Shown here: piece by piece, positions 54,966-64,000 of the stretch
How the letters are laid out: every line of letters starts with the position of its first letter
Position numbering within the stretch: the stretch's first letter is position 1
Program-made: the position numbers and the translations under genes
Notes under the pieces: generated by a model
The model's input: the letters and a program-made list of their open reading frames with translations, nothing else
Told to the model about the DNA's origin: nothing
The model's database searches: none
Source: an uncultured Alcanivorax sp.
GTDB lineage: Bacteria; Pseudomonadota; Gammaproteobacteria; Pseudomonadales; Alcanivoracaceae
Assembly: GCF_947258575.1 (NCBI RefSeq)
Contig: NZ_CAMYIV010000009.1
Location: forward strand, 1 to 64,000
DNA length: 64,000 nucleotides
Direction: 5' to 3'

Positions 54966-57197
54966 CTAGTGCTGTGCGCTGGCCTGCATGCGGCGCAGGT
55001 CTCCAATAACCGCTTCCAGAGCCCGGTCGAACAGGGCTCCCTCTTCGATGAGTTTAACAGTCCCTTCATGCAGGGCAACGGCCAGCGTGTAAGCAGAGAA
55101 CTCTTCCACCTTGATGCCGCGACGGTTGGTAAACACCATCTTGACGCCGGCGCGGATATTGGCAGCCAGCTTGGCACGGCGCGGCTCGTCACCGTCCACG
55201 AGCTCAATCCACTGGCCCGGGGCAAGCTGCCCGGCTTTTTTCACCAGGAAGTGATTTTCCGGCAAAACGGCTTCTTCCTGGGCTTGCGGTTGCGGTGCCG
55301 GCATTTCCGGCTCCACAGCCACTCGCTCGGTTTCCAGGCCCTTGAGCAGTTGCTGGTGCACATCCTGGAACTTGATCAGTAACTGCTTGGCTTCTGCTTC
55401 ATCATAACTGATCTGGGCAAGCCCGCTATGCAGCGTCTTGAGGAGTTTGGGGCTGAGCGCCTTGAGCTTTTCCAGCGCCGCCTGATCACGGTGTGGCAGA
55501 ACACTCCAGACCACGCCATCAACCACCTTGACCTGCTGCTGCCAGGCACCACTGTCGGCACCTTCGCGTAACCAGGTCAGGTAAAGCACCTGTTGCCAAC
55601 CCTGGCGCAGCAACCGTACCACCACATCGGGTAACTGACGGCCTGCCATACGCTTGTCGAGCACCGCCACCACTTCCTGACGGGCCAGCTCGGCACGAGC
55701 CTTGCCTTCCTCCGCCTCACGCACCCGCTGCTCAACGCGCTCGGAGCGTGAGCTCTGGCTGTCGAAAAAGCGCTGAAACTCATCCAGCAGGGTGGCAAAC
55801 AAGCTGGCATCGTCTTCAAAATCATCAATGATGCGATGTACCGCGTGGTTGATACGCTGGTACAGGTCGTCCTGGATACCCTGTTGCGGGTCCCACTGAT
55901 TGCCGGCCCGGGCCAGCATGTTGAGCAGTAGTCGAGCTTCGTGGTTGTCGTTACTGAAGAAGTTCTTGTCGGTGATTGCCACTTTCAGCAAGGGAATCTG
56001 CAGGCGCCCAATCAACGCCTTGATCTCGGAGGGCAGGCCCTCGTCATCCAGAATGAAATCAAACAGCAGGGACACCAGGTTGATCACATCGTCATCGGCC
56101 TGATCCAGCGCATGAATGGCTTCGCCATGCTCACTGTCGAGCAATTCTGACAGGTCGTCCTTCAGGTTGGCCTTTTCGCCATCTGTTTCGCTGAGGCTGC
56201 GTTCCACACGCTGCAAACGATTGAGCACACCCATCAAGTCATCAGAGCTGACCTGGTGGACGGAAGCCGCGTTGGCCACCGGGGCGCCATTGAGATAAGG
56301 CACACCGTTCTGCATGACTGCCATGGCCGCGCTCATGTCCGCGCCTGCAGAGGCTCCGGATGCGGCAGCTGAGCCACCCTGCATGCCACGCATGGTTACC
56401 AGCAGCTCCTGTAACAACCCGAACATCTGGTCATTGCTACCGGCAGCAGAGCTCGAGGAGGATGCCTGGCTGCCCGCCAGTGAACGATTCCCAGGCTTAC
56501 GTGCAGGTGCGATGGGCGCGGTTTTCATGTCCGGCAAGACACCCGCGTCCACTAGCACCTTGTTGGCTTCAGACACCATGTATCCGGTTTCCGCCATGAC
56601 TTCACGCTCAAACAGCTTGAGGATGATCAGGCGAGACTTGATGTCCAGAGAGAGCTTTTCAAGCCCCTGGCTGAAGGCGTCCACCAGCTGGCGTGGCTCC
56701 AGCGGATTATTCCGTTCGGTGATTTCTGCCTTGCTTTCAAAAAGATATTCCAGGCGGTGGCACAACACCTTGAGCTGTTCCACACAGCCATTGCGGGCAC
56801 GGCGAGCCATGTTGTCCAGGGCCACCGTGGTTTCCAATTCTTCCTCATTGACCAGAGTCAGAGAGTCCAGATCAAGCTTGGTACTTTCCAGTGAAGACGT
56901 TTCCTCCTGGGGGCGTCCAAGATTGGAAAACTGCTGCTGGATGACCTGTTTCAAGCCAGCCATCAGCCCAGCTCGCTGGATGCGCAGCTCACGCATGGCA
57001 TCAAAGTAGCGCTCGCGCTCGCTATCCGCTTCTTTTTCCGCCAGGTCGTAAAGGATGTCATCGGCTCCATCGAGCATATCCTCCAGATAGGAAGACGCCA
57101 GCGACAGATAGCGGTCACGCACTTTTTCGATCGGTCTGGGCAGGCTGTTAGCGGCTGCTTTGGCAGCGACCGATTTGAGTTGGGTAACCTTGGCCAT
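54966..57197 (-). CDS. DUF1631 family protein
   Basis: 743 residues from ATG 57197; an upstream start in the same frame has no better site. Largely helical and soluble. Notable pieces are RYFDAMRELRIQRAGLMAGLKQ (early), KSRLIILKLFERE, a Ser/Ala-rich linker (about 240-275), and VNLVSLLFDFILDDEGLPSEIKALIGRLQIPLLKVAI. The last 120 residues look PilZ-like (LAPGQWIELVDGDEPRRAKLAANIRAG). Many databases mislabel this family as thymidine phosphorylase. Function unknown; the PilZ-like tail suggests c-di-GMP or envelope signalling. Confidence 0.85.
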   Translation of the reverse strand: MAKVTQLKSVAAKAAANSLPRPIEKVRDRYLSLASSYLEDMLDGADDILYDLAEKEADSERERYFDAMRELRIQRAGLMAGLKQVIQQQFSNLGRPQEETSSLESTKLDLDSLTLVNEEELETTVALDNMARRARNGCVEQLKVLCHRLEYLFESKAEITERNNPLEPRQLVDAFSQGLEKLSLDIKSRLIILKLFEREVMAETGYMVSEANKVLVDAGVLPDMKTAPIAPARKPGNRSLAGSQASSSSSAAGSNDQMFGLLQELLVTMRGMQGGSAAASGASAGADMSAAMAVMQNGVPYLNGAPVANAASVHQVSSDDLMGVLNRLQRVERSLSETDGEKANLKDDLSELLDSEHGEAIHALDQADDDVINLVSLLFDFILDDEGLPSEIKALIGRLQIPLLKVAITDKNFFSNDNHEARLLLNMLARAGNQWDPQQGIQDDLYQRINHAVHRIIDDFEDDASLFATLLDEFQRFFDSQSSRSERVEQRVREAEEGKARAELARQEVVAVLDKRMAGRQLPDVVVRLLRQGWQQVLYLTWLREGADSGAWQQQVKVVDGVVWSVLPHRDQAALEKLKALSPKLLKTLHSGLAQISYDEAEAKQLLIKFQDVHQQLLKGLETERVAVEPEMPAPQPQAQEEAVLPENHFLVKKAGQLAPGQWIELVDGDEPRRAKLAANIRAGVKMVFTNRRGIKVEEFSAYTLAVALHEGTVKLIEEGALFDRALEAVIGDLRRMQASAQH

Positions 57198-57402
57198 GAC
57201 ACCCCCGGGATTAAGCTGCACCCGTTCAGAAAATGGGACTGTGGTTTTAATACCTAACTAAGCTATCACACCATCAAACTAATAATTTTGAACTAGTTGG
57301 CATGTGAGGCTTTATATTTAGTTAACCACAAACACGTCGCCAGCTTTCCCTGCCCGCTAAATTCCCATAGCCTAAGGCCTTTTGGGGCAATGGACGAGAG
57401 CC

Positions 57403-58740
57403 ATGGAGCAAGCGGTTACCATTCTTAAACAGATCAGCGGCTTCCTGTGGGGATGGCCGGCACTAATCCTGATTGCTGGCACAGGCCTCTATCTGACTCT
57501 GATCCTGCGTTTCCTGCCCCTGAGACAGCTGGGGTTTGGCTTCAGACAGATGTTCGGCCCGAAGATCGGGGTCGGCACGATCGGTGCCGGCGCCGCCCTG
57601 GCCACGTCGCTGTCTGCGACCATCGGTACCGGTAACATCGTGGGGGTAGCGACGGCTATTCACTCCGGCGGGCCGGGAGCACTCGTGTGGATGTGGCTGA
57701 TTGCCCTGGTGGGCATGGCCACCAAGTACGCGGAAGCCGTACTGGCCGTGCAATATCGGGAAAAGGACAGCGCCGGCCAGTATGTGGGCGGCCCCATGTA
57801 CTACATCCAGAACGGTCTCGGCCCAAATTGGCGCTGGCTGGCCATCGCTTTTGCCATCTTCGGCATGTTGGCCGGCTTCGGCATTGGCAATAGCGTCCAG
57901 GCCAACTCTGTCGCTCACGGCCTGCAGGACAGCTTCGGGCTTCCAGCATGGGTAACAGGGGTCACCCTGGCCGTCCTCGTGGGCCTGGTGGTACTAGGCG
58001 GCATGAAGCGGATTGCCACCGTGGCGACTTATATCGTCCCCTTTATGGCGCTGGCCTACCTGCTGGCCGGTTTGGTGGTGCTGGTAGACCATGCTGACGC
58101 CCTGCCCGCCGCCCTGGCCCTATGCTTCGAAAGTGCCTTCACCGGCACTGCGGCTGCCGGCGGTTTCGCGGGCGCTCTGGTCAAGGAAGCGATCCGTTTC
58201 GGGATTGCCCGTGGCATCTTCTCCAACGAGGCCGGCCTGGGCAGCGCGCCCATCGCCCATGCCTCCGCCAATACCGATCACCCGGCCAGACAGGGCTCCA
58301 TCGCCATGTTGGGTACGTTTATCGACACCATCATCGTCTGCTCCATCACCGGCCTGGCCATCGTTTCCTCCGGCGCCTGGACCAGCGGTGCAGAAGGCGC
58401 GCCGCTGTCCGCCCTGGCCTTTTCCTCTACCTTCGGGGACTTCGGCAATGTGATTGTGGCCGGCGGCCTGGCGATCTTTGCCTTCACCACCCTGCTGGGC
58501 TGGAGCCTGTACAGCGAACGCTGCACCCAGTTCCTGTTTGGCGACCGGGCCGTCCTGCCCTTCCGGGTGATCTGGGTACTGGCAGTGCCTTTTGGTGCCG
58601 TCGTCAGCCTGAACCTGGTCTGGGCACTAGCCGACATCATGAATATCTTGATGGCGATACCTAACCTGATTGCTCTGCTATTATTGTCACCCGTGGTGGT
58701 CAGGCTCAGCCGGGAATTCTTTTCCACCCGGCCCGATTGA
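57403..58740 (+). CDS. Alanine/glycine:cation symporter (AGCS family)
   Basis: 445 residues with about 10-11 transmembrane helices. The family pattern is clear: GVGTIGAGAALATSLSATIGTGNIVGVATAIHSGGPGALVWMW, KYAEAVLAVQYREKD, GGPMYYIQNGL, and IARGIFSNEAGLGSAPIAHA. Imports alanine or glycine with sodium or protons. ATG 57403 is preferred over TTG 57382. Divergent from the DUF1631 gene; terminator after it. Confidence 0.92.
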   Translation: MEQAVTILKQISGFLWGWPALILIAGTGLYLTLILRFLPLRQLGFGFRQMFGPKIGVGTIGAGAALATSLSATIGTGNIVGVATAIHSGGPGALVWMWLIALVGMATKYAEAVLAVQYREKDSAGQYVGGPMYYIQNGLGPNWRWLAIAFAIFGMLAGFGIGNSVQANSVAHGLQDSFGLPAWVTGVTLAVLVGLVVLGGMKRIATVATYIVPFMALAYLLAGLVVLVDHADALPAALALCFESAFTGTAAAGGFAGALVKEAIRFGIARGIFSNEAGLGSAPIAHASANTDHPARQGSIAMLGTFIDTIIVCSITGLAIVSSGAWTSGAEGAPLSALAFSSTFGDFGNVIVAGGLAIFAFTTLLGWSLYSERCTQFLFGDRAVLPFRVIWVLAVPFGAVVSLNLVWALADIMNILMAIPNLIALLLLSPVVVRLSREFFSTRPD

Positions 58741-58761
58741 AAACACCACCCAATAACACGA

Positions 58762-58786
58762 CCCGCAGGCCTGCCTGCGGGTTTTC
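58762..58786 (+). terminator. Rho-independent terminator
   Basis: ACCCGCAGG and CCTGCGGGT with a short CCTG loop, then TTTTC, between the symporter and nadC. Confidence 0.75.
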
Positions 58787-58810
58787 ATTGAGTTCAGCAC
58801 CGAGAACAGC

Positions 58811-59653
58811 ATGACCATCACCCTGCCCGACTATGTGCGTGACGATATTCAGCGCAACGTAAGCTTTGCTCTTGAAGAAGACATCCGCAGCGGCGACATC
58901 ACCGCTCAGCTTATCGATGCCGACAGCGAAACGACCGCCACCATCATTACCCGCGAAGACGCGGTCATGTGCGGCATTCCCTGGGCTGATGAGGTCTTCC
59001 GGCAACTGGGCGATGTGCAGATTGAGTGGCATGTGCAGGATGGTAATCGGCTGACCGCAGATACCACACTCTGCACCCTGCGAGGCAACACCCGCCAGAT
59101 TCTCACAGGCGAACGCACCGCGCTGAACTTCCTGCAGACCCTGATGGGTACCGCTACTACTGCGCGCCGCTACGCGGATGCCGTAGAAGGCACGAACGTC
59201 ACCATTCTGGATACGCGTAAAACGCTCCCCGGCCTTAGGGCTGGCCAGAAATACGCCGTGCTTTGTGGGGGCTGCCAGAATCACCGCATCGGCTTGTACG
59301 ATGCGTTTTTGATCAAGGAGAACCATGTGGCTGCTTGTGGTGGAATTACCGCAGCCATCGAGCGGGCGCGGGCATTGGCGCCGGAAAAGAAGATCATTGT
59401 AGAAGTGGAAACACTGGAGGAACTGGAGGAAGCCGCACGGCTGAAACCAGATCAGATTATGCTGGATAACTTTAGTGCCGAAATGCTGCACAACGCTGGG
59501 AACACTACTGACGTAGCTGCTCTTGAGGTTTCTGGCAACCTTACATTGGAAAATGCCAATTGCTTACCCGACAACCGTAGCTGGTTTTTGTCGTCCGGAG
59601 CCTTAACCAAGCATGTAATAGCCACTGACTTATCTCTCCGACTGCAATCTTGA
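58811..59653 (+). CDS. nadC: Nicotinate-nucleotide pyrophosphorylase (carboxylating)
   Basis: 280 residues; converts quinolinate and PRPP to nicotinate mononucleotide in NAD synthesis. Blocks ERTALNFLQTLMGTATTARRY, DTRKTLPGLRAGQKYAV, GGCQNHRIGLYDAFLIKENH and the C-terminal SGALTKHVIATDLSLRL are diagnostic. nadC beside ampDE and pilABCD is a typical gammaproteobacterial arrangement. Confidence 0.96.
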   Translation: MTITLPDYVRDDIQRNVSFALEEDIRSGDITAQLIDADSETTATIITREDAVMCGIPWADEVFRQLGDVQIEWHVQDGNRLTADTTLCTLRGNTRQILTGERTALNFLQTLMGTATTARRYADAVEGTNVTILDTRKTLPGLRAGQKYAVLCGGCQNHRIGLYDAFLIKENHVAACGGITAAIERARALAPEKKIIVEVETLEELEEAARLKPDQIMLDNFSAEMLHNAGNTTDVAALEVSGNLTLENANCLPDNRSWFLSSGALTKHVIATDLSLRLQS

Positions 59654-59854
59654 TCTCCACATCAATCGACGTTCAGTTTCACTTAGATAAGAGGCTAATC
59701 ACGCAGCCAGGCGCCATATCCAGAATGCCAATAGGCTGCACAGAAAGGGGTAGGAATATGACAAGACGTAATAGTCGAAAACGCTAGGCTCCGTTATCCG
59801 CGTTGACTTCTAGCTACCATCTAACTCCCGCCCCGAAAAAACCACCGCCATAAA
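59654..59854. other. Intergenic region nadC/pilA
   Basis: 200 bp, less GC-rich than most of the window, with no supported gene or repeat apart from the pilA terminator at its end. Confidence 0.5.
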
Positions 59855-59881
59855 AAAACCCGGTGCTTTCGCACCGGGTTT
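59855..59881 (-). terminator. Rho-independent terminator of pilA
   Basis: AAACCCGGTGC and GCACCGGGTTT around TTTC; on the minus strand a run of seven T follows. About 40 bp past the pilA stop. Confidence 0.88.
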
Positions 59882-59921
59882 CCAGGCTGATCGAGGTCAA
59901 GCCTTATGCAATACAAACTGC

Positions 59922-60398
59922 TTAGTTCGTACAACCAGTCGGCTTCAGGTTTGCAGGGGCAGTAGTGGTACACACCCAAGAACCAGTAGCGTCACGAGTC
60001 CAGGTCAATGTGGCGCCAGCATCTTGCAGTACTGCAGCAGCATTGTTGCCAAAAGTTGCAATAATCGTGGAAGCAGCTGTCAGCGGATTAGTAGCCTGAG
60101 GAACACCAGTGCCAGCCGGAAGTGCTGGACCAACCTGTGCGGCACCAGTCAGCAGGTTAGAGCCGGTAGCACCCGGATCACATTCGCCAGCGGCAGCACC
60201 CAAAGCCAAACGGCCATCATTGATACAAGCCTCAACAGCCGTTTTCATCGCACCAGCTTCCTGCATGACGCGGGTTACCTGAGAGCGAGCGATGTAGTTT
60301 TGGTACTGAGGAATAGCCACAGCAGCCAGAATACCGATGATGGCTACCACGATCATCAGTTCAATAAGGGTGAAACCCTGTTGCATTTGCTTTTTCAT
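59922..60398 (-). CDS. pilA: Type IV major pilin PilA
   Basis: 158 residues from ATG 60398, which has GGAGAGAA upstream. A short positively charged leader ends at Gly8 before [22 protein letters not shown], the class III prepilin cleavage and N-methylation site with Glu at +5. The C-terminus has the pilin disulfide pair Cys143 and Cys156. The Gly/Ala/Thr-rich middle (about 60-125) is variable, as usual for pilins. Opposite in direction to pilB, with a sigma-54-type promoter upstream. Confidence 0.95.
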   Translation of the reverse strand: MKKQMQQGFTLIELMIVVAIIGILAAVAIPQYQNYIARSQVTRVMQEAGAMKTAVEACINDGRLALGAAAGECDPGATGSNLLTGAAQVGPALPAGTGVPQATNPLTAASTIIATFGNNAAAVLQDAGATLTWTRDATGSWVCTTTAPANLKPTGCTN

Positions 60399-60469
60399 GT
60401 CGTTCTCTCCAACTAAATTGGCAAATCTTGTTGTGAGCCCACCCCTGGCGAGCCTCTGCGTTGTCATAA

Positions 60470-60485
60470 TGCACAGAGTGGGCCA
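60470..60485 (-). promoter_or_regulatory. Sigma-54-type promoter of pilA
   Basis: On the minus strand TGGCCCACTCTGTGCA matches the TGGCACG-N4-TTGCW consensus at all but three positions, with the GG and GC dinucleotides exactly 10 bp apart. It lies 72 bp before the pilA start. In Pseudomonas pilA is driven by RpoN and PilSR; the same is inferred here. Confidence 0.7.
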
Positions 60486-60851
60486 ACTTTTCGGTAGTGC
60501 GACGAAATCATTAGGAGAAGGCACATTCTCTGGCGTCGAGCCCCGGCTGTTGCAGAAAGCATCATAGTCGGCCCACTATTTGGGTTACCTTTAATGTCAG
60601 CAGCTGACGATATACGTCACCCCTTCCTCGCACTGGTGCCACACTGGGTCACACCATCCACACCCTGACAAGAGGCTCTCTGGAAATTCCTCTCTGGGCA
60701 TGACGGAAATAGTCTGGGGAAATACCTTAGAAAACTGCGGCAAGGCACTGATTTTGCGACATCCGGTCTTCCCTGTGACAACCACAACCGGTATGTTACG
60801 AAGAAAGTGTTGGGCATACCGACAATACTAAGCATAAACAAGCAGGTTGCC
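60486..60851. other. Divergent intergenic region pilA/pilB
   Basis: About 365 bp with no supported gene. It should hold activator sites for the pilA promoter and the pilBCD promoter; I see no confident sigma-70 pair. Confidence 0.5.
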
Positions 60852-62561
60852 ATGACTAGCCAGACCCTTTCATTCAGCGGCTTACCGCAGCGCCTGATTC
60901 GGCAGGAGCTACTAACCGCCGAGGAAATACAGCAGGCGCAAAAACAGGCCCGTGAAGAACGGATGAGCCTGGTTTACCAGCTCGTCACTTCGGGCAAGCT
61001 GTCGGCCAACGTTGTGGCCGGAGCCGTTGCCGAAGAGTTCGGAGACCCGATCCTGGATCTCAGCACCTTCCAGCGGGACAGCCTGGTCAAAGATCTTGTC
61101 GACCCCAAACTGATTACCAAGCACCATGTGCTGCCATTGTTTCGCCGGGGCAGCCGTTTATTTGTGGCCGTTGCCGACCCTACCAACTTGCCCGCTCTGG
61201 AAGAAATCCGCTTCAATACAGGCCTCAACGTTGAAACCATTATTGTTGAGCAAGACAAGCTGACCCACTGGATCGATAACCTTGAGTCCGATTCAGAAGA
61301 CAGCGCTTTTGATGACCTGGATGATGGGCTGGATGACCTTGATATAGGTGCGGCAGAGGAAAAAACTACCGACGAGACGAAATCCGGCTCAGATGATGCC
61401 CCCATTGTTCGCTTCGTCAACAAGCTCCTGCTGGATGCCATCAAAGGCGGAGCTTCGGATCTTCATTTCGAGCCATATGAGAAAACTTATCGAGTACGAT
61501 TCCGCCAAGACGGGATTCTCAAAACAGTCTCCAAACCGCCGGTCAATATTGCCAGTAAGCTTTCAGCTCGCCTTAAAGTCATGTCGCGGCTGGACATCTC
61601 GGAACGGAGGGTCCCCCAGGATGGACGCATCAAACTTAAAATCTCCAAGACCCGAGCAATCGATTTTCGAGTGAACACCTGCCCTACTCTGTTTGGGGAA
61701 AAGATCGTCCTGCGGATCCTCGACCCTGAATCGGCCAAGATGGGCATCGACGCCCTCGGCTACGAAGAAAATCAGAAACAGCTCTATATGGATGCCTTGC
61801 AAAAACCCCAGGGCATGATTCTGGTTACAGGCCCCACCGGCTCCGGGAAAACCGTCTCCCTTTATACCGGGGTAAACATTCTCAACACGCCCGAGCGGAA
61901 CATTTCCACTGCCGAAGACCCAGTAGAGATCAACCTGGAGGGCATCAACCAGGTGAACGTCAACCCCAAACAGGGCATGGACTTCGCTGCCGCCTTGCGC
62001 GCTTTCCTCCGTCAGGACCCTGACGTCATTCTGGTTGGTGAGATCCGCGATCTGGAAACCGCCAATATTGCAATCAAGGCAGCACAAACCGGTCACTTGG
62101 TACTGTCGACCCTCCACACCAACAGCGCACCGGAAACGCTGACCCGTCTTCGTAACATGGGTGTCCCGTCCTTTAATATCGCCACCTCCGTGGTATTGAT
62201 TATCGCCCAGCGTTTGGCTCGCAGGCTTTGCGAACACTGCAAAACCAAGGTGGAAATCCCAAAACAATCGCTGCTTGAGATGGGATTCACGGAAGAAGAT
62301 GCGGCTTCCGAGTTTACTGTGTACGGCCCTGAGGGATGCGACAAATGCAACAACGGTTACAAAGGGCGCGTAGGGATCTACGAAGTGGTCAAGATCACTG
62401 ATGGTATTGCTCGAATTATTATGGAAGAGGGCAACTCCATTCAGATTGGTGACCAATGCCGCAAGGAAGGATTCAATGATCTACACCGCTCCGGGCTGGT
62501 GAAAGCCATGCAAGGCGTAACCAGCCTGGAAGAAGTTAACCGTGTAACAAGCGGACATTAA
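60852..62561 (+). CDS. pilB: Type IV pilus assembly ATPase PilB
   Basis: A 569-residue hexameric extension motor at the inner membrane. The N-terminal MshEN/T2SSE_N domain (about 1-150) is followed by an acidic linker (148-180) and the ATPase core, with Walker A GPTGSGKT at 327-334, Walker B in DPDVILVGEIRD, the HTNSAPETLTRL histidine box, and the tetracysteine zinc site starting CEHC and closing with CDKC. ATG 60852 is chosen because the upstream in-frame ATG has no ribosome-binding site. First gene of pilB-pilC-pilD. Confidence 0.96.
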   Translation: MTSQTLSFSGLPQRLIRQELLTAEEIQQAQKQAREERMSLVYQLVTSGKLSANVVAGAVAEEFGDPILDLSTFQRDSLVKDLVDPKLITKHHVLPLFRRGSRLFVAVADPTNLPALEEIRFNTGLNVETIIVEQDKLTHWIDNLESDSEDSAFDDLDDGLDDLDIGAAEEKTTDETKSGSDDAPIVRFVNKLLLDAIKGGASDLHFEPYEKTYRVRFRQDGILKTVSKPPVNIASKLSARLKVMSRLDISERRVPQDGRIKLKISKTRAIDFRVNTCPTLFGEKIVLRILDPESAKMGIDALGYEENQKQLYMDALQKPQGMILVTGPTGSGKTVSLYTGVNILNTPERNISTAEDPVEINLEGINQVNVNPKQGMDFAAALRAFLRQDPDVILVGEIRDLETANIAIKAAQTGHLVLSTLHTNSAPETLTRLRNMGVPSFNIATSVVLIIAQRLARRLCEHCKTKVEIPKQSLLEMGFTEEDAASEFTVYGPEGCDKCNNGYKGRVGIYEVVKITDGIARIIMEEGNSIQIGDQCRKEGFNDLHRSGLVKAMQGVTSLEEVNRVTSGH

Positions 62562-62563
62562 TT

Positions 62564-63790
62564 ATGGCGACTAAAACAGCAGCACAACAAAGTGTCACTT
62601 TTACTTATGAAGGGGTTGATCGCAAAGGCATCAAAGTCAAAGGGGAGGCGGCTGGAAAAACCCCCGCCATGGTTCGTGCGGAGCTGCGCAAGCAAGGCAT
62701 CAATGCCAAGAAAGTAGTAAAAAAACGAGAACTTCGTTTCGGCGGAAAAAAGAAAATCAAGCCTCTCGACATAGCACTTTTTACTCGTCAAATGGCCACC
62801 ATGATGAAAGCCGGCGTCCCTTTGGTCCAGGCTTTTGAGATCGTTGCCGATGGGCTCGACAACCCCAGCATGAAGGACCTGGTCCTCAAATTAAAAGTAG
62901 ATGTAGAAGGTGGCAACAATTTTGCTGGCGCTCTATCAAAGCATCCAGACTACTTTGACGACCTCTATTGCAGCCTGATTGATGCAGGTGAACAATCAGG
63001 CGCACTGGAAACCATGCTGGACAGAGTTGCTCTCTATAAGGAAAAGAGCGAAGCCCTAAAACAAAAAATCAAGAAAGCAATGAAATATCCAGCAACCGTT
63101 GTAGTTGCCGCTGTAATTGTGACTGCAATTCTGCTGCTTAAAGTCGTTCCGGTTTTTGAAGAACTCTTCCATGGTTTTGGTGCAGAGCTGCCCGCATTCA
63201 CTCAATTTGTTATATCGTTATCCGAATCACTTCAGGAAAACTTCTTTTTTATCGTGATTTTCCTCATAGCCTTTTCCGCTATTTTTGTTCAGTTAAAAAA
63301 GCGCTCTGAAGCATTTAGAAATAGCCTGGACAGGCTGGTATTAAAACTCCCCATCGTTGGAGACCTGGCATTCAAATCCACCATTGCCAGGTATGCTCGC
63401 ACCCTCTCCACCACCTTTGCAGCCGGCGTACCCTTGATTGACGCTCTCGACGCTTGTGCTGGCGCAACAGGCAATGTGGTATACCGCAATGCGGTTATAC
63501 AGGTGAAAGATGATGTCTCTACGGGTCAACAGCTCCAATTTGCAATGCGCAGCACCGGCGTTTTTCCTGCCATGGCTTTGCAAATGACAGCGATTGGCGA
63601 AGAATCTGGCGCGCTTGATGCGATGCTTGAGAAGGTGGCCATTTACTACGAAGATGAAGTTGATAATGCTGTGGACGGCTTAACCAGCATGATGGAACCA
63701 CTAATCATGAGTGTCTTGGGGGTTGTTATTGGTGGCTTGATCATCGCCATGTATCTTCCTATCTTCCAAATGGGCGCAGTTGTAGGCTGA
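62564..63790 (+). CDS. pilC: Type IV pilus platform protein PilC
   Basis: A 408-residue inner-membrane platform with two T2SF domains (about 75-195 and 280-400) and three transmembrane helices (near 175-195, 225-245 and 380-400). Motifs FTRQMATMMKAGVPLVQAFEI and the repeat-domain counterpart YARTLSTTFAAGVPLIDAL are conserved. It starts 2 bp after the pilB stop. Visibly richer in A and T than the metabolic genes of the window. Confidence 0.96.
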   Translation: MATKTAAQQSVTFTYEGVDRKGIKVKGEAAGKTPAMVRAELRKQGINAKKVVKKRELRFGGKKKIKPLDIALFTRQMATMMKAGVPLVQAFEIVADGLDNPSMKDLVLKLKVDVEGGNNFAGALSKHPDYFDDLYCSLIDAGEQSGALETMLDRVALYKEKSEALKQKIKKAMKYPATVVVAAVIVTAILLLKVVPVFEELFHGFGAELPAFTQFVISLSESLQENFFFIVIFLIAFSAIFVQLKKRSEAFRNSLDRLVLKLPIVGDLAFKSTIARYARTLSTTFAAGVPLIDALDACAGATGNVVYRNAVIQVKDDVSTGQQLQFAMRSTGVFPAMALQMTAIGEESGALDAMLEKVAIYYEDEVDNAVDGLTSMMEPLIMSVLGVVIGGLIIAMYLPIFQMGAVVG

Positions 63791-63793
63791 TTG

Positions 63794-64000
63794 ATGACTG
63801 AAAATTTCTTTGCTGTTCTCTCCGCGAGCCCAACCCTGCTGGTTGGGCTCTGTGTTTTTCTGGGCCTGTTAATTGGCAGCTTCCTCAATGTCGTCATCTA
63901 CCGCGTACCGGTGATGATGGAGCGTGGCTGGAAGCAGGAAGCCCGCGAAATTCTCGAGCTACCCGCGGAGGATGATGGCAAGATCTTCAACCTGGTGACG
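63794..64000 (+). CDS. pilD: Prepilin peptidase PilD (partial, cut by window end)
   Basis: The first 69 codons from ATG 63794, 3 bp after the pilC stop. The N-terminal transmembrane helix and signature [31 protein letters not shown] are those of the bifunctional prepilin peptidase/N-methyltransferase that processes PilA at Gly8. The zinc cysteines and aspartate catalytic residues lie beyond the window. Confidence 0.93.
   Translation, partial: MTENFFAVLSASPTLLVGLCVFLGLLIGSFLNVVIYRVPVMMERGWKQEAREILELPAEDDGKIFNLVT

Noticed and set aside
59654-59921. Small gene between nadC and pilA
   Set aside because: No frame with a start, ribosome-binding site and sensible composition.

Overview
The window reads as a chromosomal segment of a GC-rich marine gammaproteobacterium, most likely Alcanivorax or a close relative. 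This is inferred from the Pseudomonas-like gene content (aceEF, ampDE, nadC next to pilABCD, egtBD, a fabY-type synthase), a TetR-controlled SDR, Baeyer-Villiger monooxygenase and patatin cluster, and many thiolase/SDR lipid genes. There are no plasmid or phage hallmark genes. The one large mobile element is a group II intron.

Layout. 0.2-5.8 kb: an SDR dehydrogenase, the ergothioneine pair egtB-egtD, a hot-dog thioesterase, a lipoprotein and a DUF1289 protein. 6-10 kb: a TetR-headed operon whose SDR, BVMO and patatin-like lipase could turn a secondary alcohol into a ketone, then an ester, then alcohol plus acid. 10-14 kb: two small ORFs, tRNA-Leu(UAG), three membrane-tethered or exported proteins of unknown role, and sodB. 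14-23 kb: a thiolase, a FabY-like ketosynthase, a DUF6351 lipoprotein, a PLD-family protein and an MmcQ/YjbR pair. 23-31.7 kb: prfC, a DUF2834-like protein, a lipoprotein, rimI with an upstream HolD-like (psi) candidate, leuA, a DUF3592 protein and a rhombosortase. 31.9-37.3 kb: the groES-groEL operon, controlled by a perfect CIRCE element, with a 3.2-kb group II intron inside the groEL stop codon; the operon terminator now lies beyond the intron. 37.5-48.3 kb: an SDR, an alkyltransferase-like protein, ampG, a response regulator with a degenerate GGDEF domain, a PanE-type reductase, a TonB receptor beside a PduO adenosyltransferase, and a BaeSR-like two-component pair beside a Spy-like protein. 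48.4-64 kb: aceF-aceE, ampE-ampD, a DUF1631 protein, an AGCS symporter, nadC, then pilA divergent from pilB-pilC-pilD (pilD is cut by the window end). ampG and ampDE together make up part of a muropeptide-recycling pathway.

The most unusual feature is the intergenic DNA. Two dispersed repeat systems occupy many of the 3' gene ends. One is a REP-like family with a GTAG/GTGG head and a stem that covaries between copies, mostly in inverted pairs. The other is a set of about ten elements made of two inverted arms, each usually four 7-bp units. The 7-bp period is constant, but the unit sequence differs from element to element and is matched between the two arms of the same element. I do not recognise a described family for these heptad elements. 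Two further palindromic, MITE-like elements lie at 25.5 and 54.7 kb; the second abuts the ampD ribosome-binding site.
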